DNA from: Gautieria morchelliformis
Taxonomy: Eukaryota; Basidiomycota; Agaricomycetes; Gomphales; Gomphaceae
Direction: 5' to 3'
Length of the DNA stretch: 64,000 nt
NCBI GenBank assembly: GCA_015179125.1
Contig: WHVA01000011.1
Location: 1-64,000, forward strand
Below, one piece after another: positions 55,435 through 64,000 of this stretch. The translations under genes were made by a program, and so were the position numbers. Numbering within the stretch: the first letter of the stretch is position 1; each line of letters opens with the position of its first letter. The notes under the pieces are model-generated. The model did no database searches, was not told the origin of the DNA, and saw nothing but the letters and a program-made list of their open reading frames with translations.

Positions 55435-57110
55435 ATGGATGGCATCAAAGAACCCATGGATGTTGAGCCATCAATGTCCATGCCATGGCCAGCGGCCCCA
55501 AAGAAGGGGGCCGCCGCGATCTTCTCAAAGAAGCTGGCTCCCGAGAATTGGGTAATAGCATCTTGGAATGATGGGCTCGCCATTATCCATTCGGATAAAT
55601 GCGATTGTTGCAAGTCATACACAACCCACTTAGTGGAGTTGTCGAACTCTGGTAAGATATGAATCGTAGATGATGACATCACCTACGCAGTTGAAGATGC
55701 CTGGCCCTGGATCACCAAAGGGGCCAGGTGAATGGCAGTCGAGGATGCTCAGGCAGAGATAGAGCGCCTCAAGCGGGACCTGGTGTCCGAACGTGAGTCA
55801 GTCTCACGTTGGGACAACAAGATCCACGATTTGAAGCAACAACTCGAAGGAGCCAGGCGGACACGCCCCACCCTGCCACAGCCAAAGGCTCAGCCTGTGG
55901 CCGGTCCATCATCCCGCCTGATGGCTCCACTGCCATTGTGCGATAAAGGGGCAACACTAGCCCCAGGGGCCGTGCCCCTCTTGACAGGCTTGGCTCTGGC
56001 CAGCCGAATAACGGAGCCCAGCGTGGCACCCGTCAAGGATGCCCGCGCGGTGTCCAGAACAGCGACAGTCACGACGCTGTCGATTGCAACAGCGCTGAGT
56101 CGGCCAATGCTGACATCCTGGACAGGTGGCTGTCTGACATGTCGGTCTGGGACAATTATGACCCAGACTAGGCTGAATGCATTTCCAAAGGGAAACACAG
56201 AAAATATCTCCCGCCGCCAGTTATAGAAAATGGACTGGTGGACGAACTAGAGCACGTCAAGAATGCGTATCTAGCAGTCATTGGTGCATAGCGTTGACGA
56301 CCCCTGGCTGCACCAGGCGCTAGCCACAGCCCAGGCCCAATACATAGGGCCTCATGTCGTACTGTCGCTGCCGGGGGCAGGAGTTATCCAACGCTACCTA
56401 GGGGAAGGGGAGCCGTTGAGACACAGAGATCCACCAATCTCCGTGCCGCTTGCCGCAGCCCCTAGGCAGATCAGTCCCTCGTGTTGCCAAGTGGTACCAC
56501 GTCTGCCCCATAACTGAGCAGAGGTTCCAAGACCTCCTCGCGCTTGCCAGGGACACCCTGGTTGACCAGCACATGCCAGAAATGAATACTGCATTCCGGC
56601 GCCTCCACGAGGAGGGCCCCTGTAAGCCCCACCTGAATTACATAAACATTCTGGACGGTACACCTGACGACATAGTCACGGTGCTTAATGGCTGGTGGTC
56701 AAATGCCAAAGGTGTCCCCCCGCCATCCATGATGATGTGGAGGGTGGTTTAAACACAACAGATATTGATACCTGGATATGGATATTGATCCTGGCTCCCA
56801 AAGGCAAGCCACGGTCCCCCCTCAAGTTGCGATTAAGCAACTTGTTTGGTATGCTAAGCCAGTGGCAGGAGCTCATGACCGATATCACGATCCTGTAAAT
56901 AACCCATGTATGTATACTAGTTATTACATAATCCCAGTGGGCCCCTTAGGGACCCACTGTATAGTTTATGCGTGGGAACCAGTCAGTGGCTCCCATCGCA
57001 TCTTACCCTTACACTGCCACTACCTAGCATTCAGAATACCACACGTTGGTCAAGTTCTGTTGTGCCCTTGTGACACGAGGCTTAAGATTGACATCTTTAC
57101 ACATTTTTGA
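55435..57110 (+). pseudogene. Accessory reading frame of the gypsy element, disrupted
   Basis: It starts MDGIKEPMDVEPSMSMPWP and contains a Cys pair in SDKCDCCKSYTTHLVEL. After in-frame TGA codons near 55659 and 55729 it continues VEDAWPWITKGAR and AVEDAQAEIERLKRDLVSER, a clear coiled-coil stretch, then a Pro-rich region. From about 56490 another frame gives ITEQRFQDLLALARDTLVDQ and TPDDIVTVLNGWW. It precedes gag in the same orientation. Its role is unknown. Several stops and frame changes show it is dead here. Whether it belongs to the element or is a separate gene fragment cannot be settled from one copy. Confidence 0.45.
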
Positions 57111-57275
57111 ACTATCCTGCGGTTGATCGCCACGCGACCAACCAATTGTGGAGTTGAAGCAATCTTGAAAAAGATCACTGCATCGACGACTAAACATCGT
57201 TAAGACCCTCTAGTAGACCCTCTACTGTCGGCTGCGAGCGTGATGATTATTCCACGCAGTTGAAGACAGACACGA
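57111..57275. other. Gap between accessory frame and gag
   Basis: Short noncoding stretch without recognised signals. Confidence 0.35.
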
Positions 57276-59651
57276 GTGTTGAGCTCGCGGTCCATGTCAC
57301 AGGCGCAGCCCAGTGACACGATGGCTGACACTACCCCGGACCAAGAGTCCAGGACACCAGAAGACGGAGAGATCATAGATCTCACCGCCCTTGTCCCCCC
57401 AATAGAGGACAAGGAAGACCCCGACCATGTCTCGTCGAGCGTGGTTGAGGATGAGACGCCGCCTGGTGAAAAGCCAGCGCCGCCCCCCCAATCCCCTCTG
57501 CACAGAGACAAAGGAAAAGGCAGAGAGGTCTCGCCATTGCCAGATGCCAGAGCATCAACATCAAGAAGGGCGCAAAGCCACGACTTGAACCGCTGCTCAC
57601 GAAGCAGAGCGACGACGATCGTCCCTGAAGGAGGACGACGGCAGGAAAGGTGAGCCCCAGACGACGGTCAGGGCTCGGAATACTCGAGCTCAAGTCGCAA
57701 GAGCTCAAGAACTCACACCATCGACAATGAGACGGCAGAGGCACTGAACAAGCAGGTGCAGGATGCGCTGCACCGGAGCGCCCTCATGCGCCACAAGCAC
57801 GATCAGCTCGCCTCACAGCTTGACAACATTGCTGCCGCCATCCTAGAGATCGGCAAAGAACTCCACCAAGCAGAGGAGATCAGACTGCAAGATGCAGCCC
57901 CGTCCAGACAGCCCTCCGCTCACGCGGGGAACGCTACGCGCCATGTCAAAGCTCACGACAGTCCGCGGCTAGTGAATGCGGTCACGACGCAGATGACCTG
58001 CGACGAAAGGAACAGGACAGGCAATGAATGCCGCCACCAGCCATCCCGGTTGAACAGGACGTGCAGTTCAGAAATGAACCCCAAGAGAAACCGGCTGCCC
58101 CAACGGACAGCCGTAAGACGATCCAACAGATCGTCAGAGAGCAGGTCGCCTCAGAACCTGACTCTGAAGCGACGACAGAGAGCCTAGAGCTCGAAGTCGC
58201 GCACTGGCAGCGTAAGGAGGCCGCAGCTGCCTTCCGCCATACGTGGGCCCTCGAGCTGCTGGCGAAGAACACTGAGGAAGCGCTGACCCAAAGCCACACC
58301 ACTCAGTAGCCCGCCTGATAAGCAGCTCACGCAAGCCGTGCAGGATGCATGGCAAGTGCGCGCAGCCTACAACAGCAGGCTGTGGATCCGCAATGCGGGA
58401 TTGACCGGGGACACCAGACACGAAACACCCCTGGACTCGAGAGCACGAAATGCTCCTGATCCCAAGCCCAACCCGGGCCCGGGGCCCGTTAGGGCATACA
58501 ATAGCCTGAACCGCGCGACATCACAGCCGCGTGAATGATTCATGGCCCCAACAGAAGGCCAGGGCATACCAGATCAGGCTGACGTCATACCACTGGAGCT
58601 GTACGATGGGATCACACGGATGATCCACGTGGCACTGGCAGACGCCGCGGACACAGACCCAGAGAAGTCTATGCTAACGAAAGCCGGCGTGAAGTTGGCT
58701 CATCCCGAGCCATATGCCGGGGGATCTGACCTCAAAGAGTTTGAAGTCTTCGTCGCAGCCATCTTAAGATGGCTGAAAATGAACTGCCTCCTAGGGCCAA
58801 CCAGTATAGGCATGCAGGTTGGCTATGTGGGCACTCACCTGACCGGCAAAGCCCAGGAATGGTTCCTTCGAAACGTAGAACACTTCGATCGCCAGGTCCG
58901 CAGTTGGACACTGGAAACAGTGATGCAAGGCCTTCAAAAAAGGTTCCTGCACACACTAACGTACCACCACGTATCGAGTAAATTCGATGCGGTCATGCAG
59001 GGCATGAAAACCGTTCAGGAGATGCTGAACGAGCTTATGAAATACGTGACACATATGATACAGCTGCCAGATGACTACACGTTCCGGAGACGGTTCATGT
59101 CGGCGCTGCGTGAGACACTGCACAACGAGGTCCTCAAAAAGGGCTACAACGCCAAGAGCAGCTCAATAGAGCAACTCTTCGAGATGGCCCGTTGTCAGGT
59201 GAGAATCCCCTCTCTTGTATACTCTGTTGTTCATTTATACATACTTTGGATTTCCCCTTGTCAGTTGTGTGGTAGTGCGATCTCCACAACCAGCCAGGGT
59301 TGCCCTTACAATATGGGGATGCACCACGCAGAAAACGCAGCAGCGACAGCAAGCGCTGCCCGGCTCACTGGGAGCAAACCAGTGACACAGATGGGCCTGA
59401 CCAGGCCTAGCCTGTTCTTGAGAAGTGGAGCACCACAGCGACCGCCACCCCCACGCCCAGCCCAAGCTGGACGCCCGCCTGAAGCTAAACAGCCTCAAGC
59501 GTCAGGATCGTCCCCACAACCTGCCCCACCAAAAAAAGCGTTGGGCTGACCCAGCGATTGGCCCAGCACCAACCAAAGCAATACCATGTGCTTTGAATGC
59601 GGCCAACCTGGCCATAAGAAAGTGGAGTGCCCCCGGCTTAGGTCCGGGCCC
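57276..59651 (+). pseudogene. Ty3/gypsy gag (N-terminal to zinc knuckle)
   Basis: An acidic, Pro-rich N-terminal part (TTPDQESRTPEDGEIIDLTA) breaks into several frames to about 58310. The frame 58542-59549 then gives the capsid-like core: KLAHPEPYAGGSDLKEFEVF, LTGKAQEWFLRNVEHFD and a GMKTVQEMLNELMKY region. A zinc knuckle CFECGQPGHKKVEC lies near 59590-59631, after a one-frame shift. Gag ends at TCCGGGCCC (59643-59651), followed by ATAACC and LTR Y copy 9. Its direct continuation appears to be the minus-strand frame starting at 41569. Gag forms the particle that packages element RNA. Confidence 0.75.
59193..59310 (+). repeat. Short LTR-like insertion in gag with splice-like ends
   Basis: TGTCAGGTGAGAATCCCC to GGGTTGCCCTTACA, about 118 bp, lies between FEMAR and NMGMHHAENAA of gag. 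It contains a donor-like CAG-GTGAGA and acceptor-like CTTGTCAG (about 59264) and CCAG (about 59297). The frame stays open whether it is read through or spliced. Related to the copies at 1739-1829 and near 62200. Confidence 0.6.
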
Positions 59652-59657
59652 ATAACC

Positions 59658-60007
59658 TGTAAAAAAGCGAAGTTATAGGAGCTTTAAAACAAGCCTGATA
59701 AGCCTGATAAGCCTGATAAGCCTAACAAACACCCCAGCAGGTCTGGGGATGTGTGGTGAGTGCACAAGATAAGATTATACAGCTAGATACATCATACCTG
59801 GGGATGTGTGGTGAGTGCACAAGATAAGGGGCACTCTCCCACACTCCCCAGCTGTTAGCTGGCGCTTTTTGGCTTATGTAAGCATGCCAAAAAGCGCAGA
59901 TACAAAGCAAAGAGTCAACAAGAAGTCACTAACTACTGCAGAGAAAAATACCAAGAAAATTAGAGGAAATGTAGAATGGATAGGGCTTCTAATATCACCA
60001 TTCAACA
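59658..60007 (-). repeat. LTR Y copy 9 (long form)
   Basis: 350 bp, with three 10-bp cctgataagc units and the ~55-bp internal duplication. Left flank gggcccataacc is shared with copy 8; right flank atatg. No target duplication. Confidence 0.87.
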
Positions 60008-60976
60008 ATATGGACATATTTTCACTTTTTATCGAAGCATTGTCAGCGCATTTGTGCATATATAGTCCCACTGATTTGACCAAATTGTACCCAATACTTA
60101 AACCTTCATCTTTTATTAGTAAATCTAAGAGTTTGGTACAAAATCTGTCCACAAAGGCCGCTTACAAGAAAAAGTGTGACAGGCCCCATGCATGGTGTAC
60201 AGACGCATCACGCGCAATGCGGGCATGCACCTCATTAAGCCGATATCCTCCCACAACCCGTTCTTCTCATTAATCACGTCGAGATGGTTGGCAAGGCACT
60301 GGCCGACAGCATTAAAAAGGTCAGAGCACATGGTATTAAGGATGTGCAAATAAATGCAGGCTACAGTGGATGCATATTTATTGGAGCAGACAAAAACCTC
60401 AAAAGGAACGAAAAGGTTTGCAGCAGCTCATGTATGTTTGTGCCAATGCTGAATATATGTGTGTGCTGATTAATCTCAGCAAGGTGTGTCCATTGATGGT
60501 CAATATCAGTCAAACCGAGTTGATGAGAAAACAGATGCAATCGAGAGAATGAGTGGTTCAAAAGTGTTAGCTTTTGATGCCAATCAGAAATGTGGAAGGA
60601 GTGTCAAGAGCAGCGGAAGATTGAACAGCTTATACAGACATGCCATTCTGACCCTCACCCGCTGCTTTCAGAAGAAGAGTCAAAAGTGGAATACAAATCA
60701 CCTTCCCCTGCTGATTTAAATTCTGATATTATCCACATTGGTCTGGATGATGCACTAGTGGAAGAGGAGCACTTGCTGTATATGAACCTCCCACCAAAGC
60801 TGTTATGTATTGGGAATCCTAGAAATCAAAACTAAAAGGACAGCAGCTTTAACTTATATGTTGCGCCCCTAATGAACTACCATCCTAGGTATTTTGGAAC
60901 TAATGCTGGAGATCAGAAGAGGTGAAGATAGAGGAGGATTCAAGAGTCAAGCTAAGTAGAGGGTCAGAGGTCGGAA
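60008..60976. other. Unrecognised remnant sequence
   Basis: Short frames on both strands. A plus-strand frame at 60590-60835 (KVEYKSPSPADLNSDIIHIG ... HLLYMNLPPK) looks protein-like but has no known domain; the rest shows nothing. Confidence 0.3.
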
Positions 60977-61065
60977 TGGAAAAAAGCAAAGTTATAGGAC
61001 CTTAAAACAAGCCTGATAAGCCTAACAAACACCCCAGCAGGTCTGGGAATGTGTGGTGAGTGCAC
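60977..61065 (-). repeat. LTR Y copy 10, left part
   Basis: Starts TGGAAAAAAGC (normally TGTAAAAAAGC) and runs to TGCAC, where LTR Z copy 2 is inserted. It continues as a decayed piece at 62129-62170, including ttatacagctagatac of the long form. Confidence 0.75.
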
Positions 61066-62128
61066 TTTTGGATTAAGGTGTTAATTAGTGCCTTTCAATG
61101 AATAGAATCTATTGCTCAGTGACTGGAACCACTATGTTCGCCTCTCTTCTGTGTGCTGACTAAGCCTTTCAAGGCACGTCCAGCACTGATGAATGAGAGT
61201 CACGTGACCGCATCGACAGAAGAACGGTGTCGATCCAAGGGATAACCAAATCAAAAGCATTCACTTTTAAGGTAGTATCGAGTAAACAGTGATAGTAGAC
61301 CCTCGACGAAGATTTGGAATAAACTATCAAGATCTGAGCTCTGTAGCTATCAAACAAGACTACAGTAATTTCAGGAGGCAGAATAATCGATTCTGGATGA
61401 TTTTGTTCATACATGTGTACTAGCTATTTATACTATGTTGATAGTAACTACTAGTGTTCAAGATATTGGACGGATGGGTCGAAAAACTACTTGTAACTAA
61501 GGGGTGACTAATTTATAGTCATAAAGTCATGGGGTGATGGGGATGATGTTAGGATTGTCTGGGTTTTGGAATAGAGATCTGTACCTAGTATACAAAGCCT
61601 CTGTCCACATGATGTTAAGATAGTAGTCAGTCAGACGTGTCATGGAGTTCAAATAGAAAAATGGAGCTGAGTCTACCCTGCCCAGCATATATGCTGGGCT
61701 TGGAGATGGGGCCGCTGTCTCTGTGCCTTTTCTGTGGGGCAGCTAATTGAGTATGTGTACTGCAGATGACATTCTCAGGTCCCTCCACAGCACCCTATAT
61801 TCCTGCACAGTCTATTGTCCTCTGCGGTGTTTGGTGCCCGCACCCCTTGGTGCCTATGGCCTGGCGCCTGTCGACGTCATGGCAGATGCCATCACTCGAT
61901 AGGCGAGCCGTCCCTGATCGACCGCACGTGGTCGATGCCCGAGTTCCTGTACATTACCCAATCTATGGGTAATGTAGCATGTCGTAAATTTGTGTGATCG
62001 TCATCTGCGCCGACGTCTATCATAAATGTCATTTCTGTTTCTTTTTTGATCTTTTTCTTTTTTCTTTCTTTATTAGTTTCTTTTATATATAAGTGATTTG
62101 AAATGTAATAGTTGCGTTTATCATAACA
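61066..62128 (-). mobile_element. Solo LTR Z, copy 2
   Basis: 1063 bp. In minus orientation it begins TGTTATGATAAACGC and ends CCTTAATCCAAAA. The target TGCAC is duplicated (61061-61065 and 62129-62133). It matches copy 1 (39035-40087) in inverted orientation with many differences, so it is an older or separate insertion. Confidence 0.8.
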
Positions 62129-62199
62129 TGCACAAGATAATATTATACAGCTAGATACACAGTACTTGGAGAATCTCCAGAGCATAAGTTACTTGGGAT

Positions 62200-62255
62200 T
62201 TCCTCCCTCCCTGCCAGGTCACATGATTGTGTGATCTCATGTGGGTTGCCCTAAC
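62200..62255 (+). repeat. Decayed end of the short LTR-like repeat
   Basis: The sequence ctgccaggtcacatgattgt and the end gggttgccctaaca resemble the 1661-1829 repeat. Only the right part is recognisable. Confidence 0.4.
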
Positions 62256-62399
62256 AATCACCCCATGTCAATGGATCTGGTGCAATTTTATTAACCTGAC
62301 CTACATTCATCTGTTTCAGGCAATGAATTCTATATTTTTTTGAATATTGGTTGTCTACCAATGAGCATCCTTTTGATATCATGTGGGTGAGTGCCATAG

Positions 62400-62690
62400 C
62401 AGCCACTTGCTCTCCATCATCACTTTGGACACTTGTACTTTCCTGATATCCATCATTTGGTATGAAAGGAGCTGGTCACTGGTCTGACTATCAAGTCACA
62501 CATATAACCAGACCCCACCTGTAAGTCATGCCAGGGAAACAACATTGGATAGTAAACAAGATAACAAACTTCTATGCTAAGAAATGTGTCTTTATTGGCT
62601 ATCCACCTGAGTATCAAGGGTGGGTGGTCTATAATCCTTTGACGAGATAATCATAAGCAACACTGCTGAACTTGGCATGGCCAGGCTTCT
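62400..62690 (+). pseudogene. Decayed copia V fragment (integrase)
   Basis: It matches copia V 44275-44435 (CTTTCCTGATATCCATCATT) and then jumps to 45015-45110 (AAATGTGTCTTTATTGGCTA). About 575 bp of the integrase core is therefore deleted. Many point changes. It continues, after an insertion, at 63490. Confidence 0.7.
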
Positions 62691-62872
62691 TTCAAAAGCA
62701 GTAAATTCAAATTGGCACTGATCAAGCCCTTTGGCCAATTAGTGCCATTTTTGATTTCAGGTAATTGCTTTAGTATGTTCACGAGTATTGGTGACAGAGA
62801 AAGGCTTCCAGAATTAAGGGTGTGAGGTCTTCAACTTCTTTGTGGGCCACTATAGCATGGTGTGAGATCTTG

Positions 62873-63410
62873 TTACTGGTCCTCGTCCAGCTGTAATTTC
62901 ACTCGCTGGAGTAGAATAGTTGTGGGATAATCATCAAGGCCTTTGATGCCAATGTCATCGTTGTCGGGAGAATCTGTACCTTCAAGACACTTTTGAAAGT
63001 CACGTGCCATGTAGACATGCCTGCCCTTCTGTGAATGCAGATTTGCTGAGAAAGGGTGTTGCACACTCTCCACCAATGTCTGGTGTTTTTGATGCTGGAA
63101 GGTAGATGTAAGAGGAAACACCGTAAGGCAGATGGTGGTCAGCGACCCCCGCTTCATGTTGGGGAGCAGCTTGCCAGACCAAGGAGTCCACAGGCAATTG
63201 TTTTGAACCCTTCGGGCTTTGTCAAAGGTAATGTGTGGGTGACAAACAGGCCACAGCGGTTGTAGAATGTGAAGCAAACCATTTCCTTGGCCTGATTGTA
63301 TATGATAACAACACTGTACCATTGTTTTCCTCGTTCCAGCATAGACCGGAGCTGCTTGTTTCAATGCAACACTCCAGACAGACTTGACCTCCACCCCAAC
63401 GTGAATTCAT
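62873..63410 (-). pseudogene. FunK1-like kinase N-terminal region, fragment
   Basis: Two overlapping minus frames combine into MLERGKQWYSVVIIYNQAKE, then MVCFTFYNRCGLFVTHTLPL and TKPEGFKTIACGLLGLAS, followed by PYGVSSYIYLPAS in a third frame. A pattern of two beta strands, a Gly-Leu turn and a (L)xxPEGF-type helix is found in the region ahead of the kinase domain in FunK1 proteins. The match is by pattern only. It sits inside the decayed copia V copy (62400-64000), so it was inserted there with its flanks. Frameshifts show it is dead. Confidence 0.4.
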
Positions 63411-63489
63411 ATTTGAATGGAAAAATCACTATTTTGTTGACAGTTTTCATAAGACCCTTGTAATTTTTCTTCTCATTTGATCTGTTGAG

Positions 63490-64000
63490 TGTAGACACAA
63501 GGCAAGCTCACCCACCACTCTCAGAAGTTCCTCAAAGTTTCAGAACCATCTACTGCTATTGAAGTGGAGTGACCTGGTAGATATGGAAGAAGGTGGGAGG
63601 TATACTTAATCAGGTGGGAGCTGTTCCTGCACCTCTCCCACAGCCTCTAGAAGCTAGCTCTCCTGACTCTGGCAATGGCGTGGATGTTTTTTACTCTGAC
63701 TCTGTCTGACTTTGACTCTAACTCTGAAGAAGCTACACCTCCATCTCTAATGAGATGGTATCCCTTGTGAGAATGACATCCTCCTGGCAGGTAGGTGGTG
63801 GGAACCCACATACAGAGATAGAACTCCTGCTCTTGAATCTAGTAGTGAGGAGGAGGAGTTATCAGCGCCCTCCCAACATGCTAATTTTAGAGAAGAATCT
63901 CTTTATGCTCAGACTGAGTCAGTGCTCAGTGCATATGCTGCTTTTGACTTTGCCTTATAGGCTACTGCACTCAAGGTCTCTGGCCACAGCACAGTTCCAA
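63490..64000 (+). pseudogene. Decayed copia V fragment (linker before RT)
   Basis: It matches copia V 45137-45620: CTCACCCACCACTC, then AGGTGGGAGCTGTTCCTGCA and ATGAGATGGTATCC. Short indels break every frame. It runs to the window edge, so the RT part probably lies beyond. Confidence 0.7.

Noticed and set aside
1-64000. tRNA, rRNA or other structural RNA genes
   Set aside because: No tRNA-like box A/box B pair with a matching cloverleaf and no rRNA-like sequence was recognised by eye; a dedicated RNA search would be needed to exclude short ones.

Overview
The window looks like a chromosome segment from a filamentous basidiomycete, probably an agaricomycete. The evidence is host genes broken by many 47-69 nt introns with GTNNGT donors, a FunK1-type fungal kinase fragment, a basidiomycete-style Helitron, and dense, nested Ty1/copia and Ty3/gypsy retrotransposons. 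No bacterial-type operon, CRISPR array, tRNA or rRNA was recognised. All coordinates and alignments were read by eye.

Layout. (1) 1-10086 is the only gene-bearing part: a nitrilase-superfamily hydrolase (2370-3748, -), a conserved small protein (4280-4870, -), a DJ-1/PfpI-family protein (5319-6235, +) and a damaged B-type cyclin (6398-8272, +). (2) 10087-32734 is a stack of nested retrotransposons. A 5'-truncated copia (element 1) has its 3' LTR split by copia element 2 (13365-32635, target duplication GCATT). Element 2 is split by an LTR-flanked composite, element 4 (17166-29239, duplication CTGAC), by a probable solo LTR at 15140 (GTATT), and in its 3' LTR by solo LTR X (31128-32399, AATGG/AATGA). 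Element 4 carries a FunK1 kinase fragment, an apparently intact five-exon Tc1/mariner-type transposase, a nearly complete copia (element 3, 21406-27318, -) and a CATGCA-rich noncoding stretch. (3) 33735-37475 is a Helitron Rep remnant without its helicase half. (4) 37490-59657 is a rearranged block: a Ty3/gypsy element whose two halves lie 18 kb apart in opposite orientation, a copia (element V, 42330-47177), a 2.6-2.9 kb inverted repeat (41571-44482 and 51689-54322), and many copies of a ~290-350 bp LTR (family Y). (5) 59658-64000 holds more Y and Z LTRs, decayed copia V pieces and a FunK1-like N-terminal fragment.

How the parts relate. The first 8.3 kb is ordinary host sequence; the remainder is a transposon accumulation zone. 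Exact 5-bp target duplications give an insertion order, and LTR copies without duplications mark probable recombination breakpoints. Differences between paired LTRs are almost all C/T or G/A at CpG, pointing to cytosine methylation and deamination as the main decay process. I see no clearly new functional system. The strongest unusual signals are the split and inverted gypsy with a rejoinable reading frame, the protease interrupted in frame by a duplicated integrase-linker segment, the kinase-bearing LTR composite, and a short dispersed LTR-like repeat carrying splice-site-like ends.
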